Shown here piece after piece: positions 23,559-24,770 of a stretch of 24,770 nt of DNA. The translations under genes and the position numbers were made by a program. The notes below the pieces were generated by a model that was not told the origin of the DNA, did not search any database, and saw nothing but the letters and a program-made list of their open reading frames with translations. Location of the stretch: NCBI GenBank assembly GCA_002049945.1, contig MVCT01000003.1, forward strand, positions 1-24,770, read 5' to 3'. Positions within the stretch are counted from its first letter, which is position 1. Each line of letters begins with the position of its first letter. Origin of the DNA: Candidatus Cloacimonas sp. 4484_140 (GTDB taxonomy: Bacteria > Cloacimonadota > Cloacimonadia > JGIOTU-2).

Positions 23559-24770
23559 TTAGCTGTTAAGAACTTCTCGTACTTTATCTACTAAAGAATC
23601 AGGTGCAAATGGTTTTTGAATGAAGTTAGTCCCGGGTTCGAGCACGCCGCGATTGCGCATTTCTTCACCAGTATAGCCGGACATGAAAATAATTTTGAGT
23701 TCAGGTTTTTCGACCTCTATCCTTTTAGCCAGTTCTTTTCCATTCATCTCCGGCATGATAACATCAGTAAGCATAAGGTCGATTGGATCTGTATACTCTT
23801 TTGTTACTTCAAGTGCGTTTAAGCCGTTATAAGCGGTAATAACCTTGAAACCCTCGTCTTCCAGAATTTCTGTTACAAGGTCCCTTACCATCTCTTGATC
23901 CTCGACGAGTAGTATAGTATATTGTTTATCTACAGATGATGATACAATTGGGGTGATCTCCACTTTTTCATGCTCAAAAACTTCTTCCTCAACCGGTTCA
24001 ATTAGAGGAAAATAGATTCTGAAAGTAGTACCTTTACCAATTTGGCTGTCAACCTCGATTCCACCATTACTTTGCTTGATAATTCCATATACAGTTGCAA
24101 GACCGAGTCCAGTACCTTTGCCTACTTTCTTTGTTGTAAAGAAGGGCTCAAATATTCGAGAAACAGTATCCTTGCTCATACCGGAACCTGTATCTGTCAC
24201 ATCAATAACAGCATAATTTCCTGGACTAAGTGATTCGACATGTCCAATAATTTCATCCTCATGAATAGTATAAGAATAAGTTTTAATCGTAAGTTTTCCA
24301 CCATTATGAATAGCATCTCTCGAATTCACAGCAAGGTTCATGAGTATCTGATCAATCTGATTACTATCTGCTTTTATAAATAAATTATCCTCAAACTCAG
24401 TATTTAAAATTATGTCCTCGCCAATTAATCTTTGAAGCATCTCTCGAACATCTTCAATTACTTTATTCAGATTGAGGATTCTTGGTTCGATTATTTGCTG
24501 CCTGCTGAAAGTGAGAAGTTGCTTAGTCAATGAAGCAGCTCTGCCACCGGCTTTGCGGATTTCTTTCAGCTCACCATAAATCGGATCTGATTTATTCAAT
24601 TTCCGAAGTAGAAGATCGCAGCGTCCATTGATTGCGGTTAGCAGATTGTTGAAATCGTGCGCAACTCCACCAGCAAGACGGCCTATGGTTTCCATCTTTT
24701 GTGTTTGACGAAGCTTCTCTTCACTTTCCTTTAACTCTTGCTCAAGTTTTTTGGATTCTGTAATATCTTC
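23559..24770 (-). CDS. Hybrid sensor histidine kinase with receiver domain (5' end outside window)
   Basis: The visible 403 C-terminal residues of a two-component hybrid kinase. The frame stays open to the window edge. It begins EDITESKKLEQELKESEEKL, the end of a PAS domain and a coiled-coil linker. Then come HisKA with the phosphate-accepting His in GRLAGGVAHDFNNLL, the N-box NLAVNSRDA, G1 DTGSGM, the F-box EPFFTTK, G2 GKGTGLGLATVYGI, and a C-terminal REC domain. The REC has ILLVEDQEMVRD, phospho-acceptor Asp in LMLTDVIMPEMNG, and Lys in FIQKPF. This PAS-HisKA-HATPase-REC order is typical of kinases that pass phosphate to a separate regulator. The signal is unknown because the N-terminus is missing. 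It converges on mnmE with only five bases between the stops, so no terminator fits there. Confidence 0.93.
   Translation of the reverse strand, partial: EDITESKKLEQELKESEEKLRQTQKMETIGRLAGGVAHDFNNLLTAINGRCDLLLRKLNKSDPIYGELKEIRKAGGRAASLTKQLLTFSRQQIIEPRILNLNKVIEDVREMLQRLIGEDIILNTEFEDNLFIKADSNQIDQILMNLAVNSRDAIHNGGKLTIKTYSYTIHEDEIIGHVESLSPGNYAVIDVTDTGSGMSKDTVSRIFEPFFTTKKVGKGTGLGLATVYGIIKQSNGGIEVDSQIGKGTTFRIYFPLIEPVEEEVFEHEKVEITPIVSSSVDKQYTILLVEDQEMVRDLVTEILEDEGFKVITAYNGLNALEVTKEYTDPIDLMLTDVIMPEMNGKELAKRIEVEKPELKIIFMSGYTGEEMRNRGVLEPGTNFIQKPFAPDSLVDKVREVLNS

Overview
The window is AT-rich, tightly packed diderm bacterial DNA. A gingipain-like PorU protease gene sits next to a PorV outer-membrane protein gene, and the protease ends in a FlgD-like C-terminal domain. 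There is also a FecR/beta-barrel surface protein and a YidC of Gram-negative layout. Together these point to the FCB group (Bacteroidota and relatives). Cloacimonadota or a neighbouring candidate phylum is my best guess, but no single marker here proves it. No phage, plasmid, IS element, CRISPR array or tRNA was seen.

Layout: (1) 1-264, the start of cinA on the minus strand. (2) 421-9796, a plus-strand run: FecR/beta-barrel protein, purD, porU and porV. The last two are the attachment machinery of a type IX secretion system. (3) 9797-10303, a 507-base gene-free stretch full of hairpins and low-complexity dispersed-repeat motifs. (4) 10304-12882, a minus-strand trio: a SLOG/LOG-like protein, a DUF401 membrane protein and a COG0731-type radical SAM enzyme. 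(5) 12945-15549, the classical rpmH-rnpA-yidD-yidC block on the minus strand, with a large Alu-bearing SRP RNA right behind yidC. The RNA that targets proteins to the membrane therefore lies next to the insertase that receives them. (6) 15657-19199, minus strand: a nitrilase-family amidohydrolase, pmbA/tldE and tldD. (7) 19311-23553, plus strand: queD, engB, dxs and mnmE, each overlapping the next by 4-14 bases. (8) 23559-24770, a hybrid histidine kinase on the minus strand, cut by the window edge.

The most striking feature is the damage to three otherwise well-conserved genes within about 6 kb. tldD has an exact 18-bp tandem duplication beside its HExxxH metal motif and, separately, a missing segment of about 50 codons with a frame change. 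pmbA, the partner of tldD, lacks one base in an A-run. mnmE carries an exact 53-bp tandem duplication that breaks it in the G4 (NKxD) motif. Either this lineage is losing TldD/TldE and has a broken tRNA-modification GTPase, or the assembly is faulty here. The perfect duplicate copies and the importance of mnmE make assembly or sequencing error a serious possibility.
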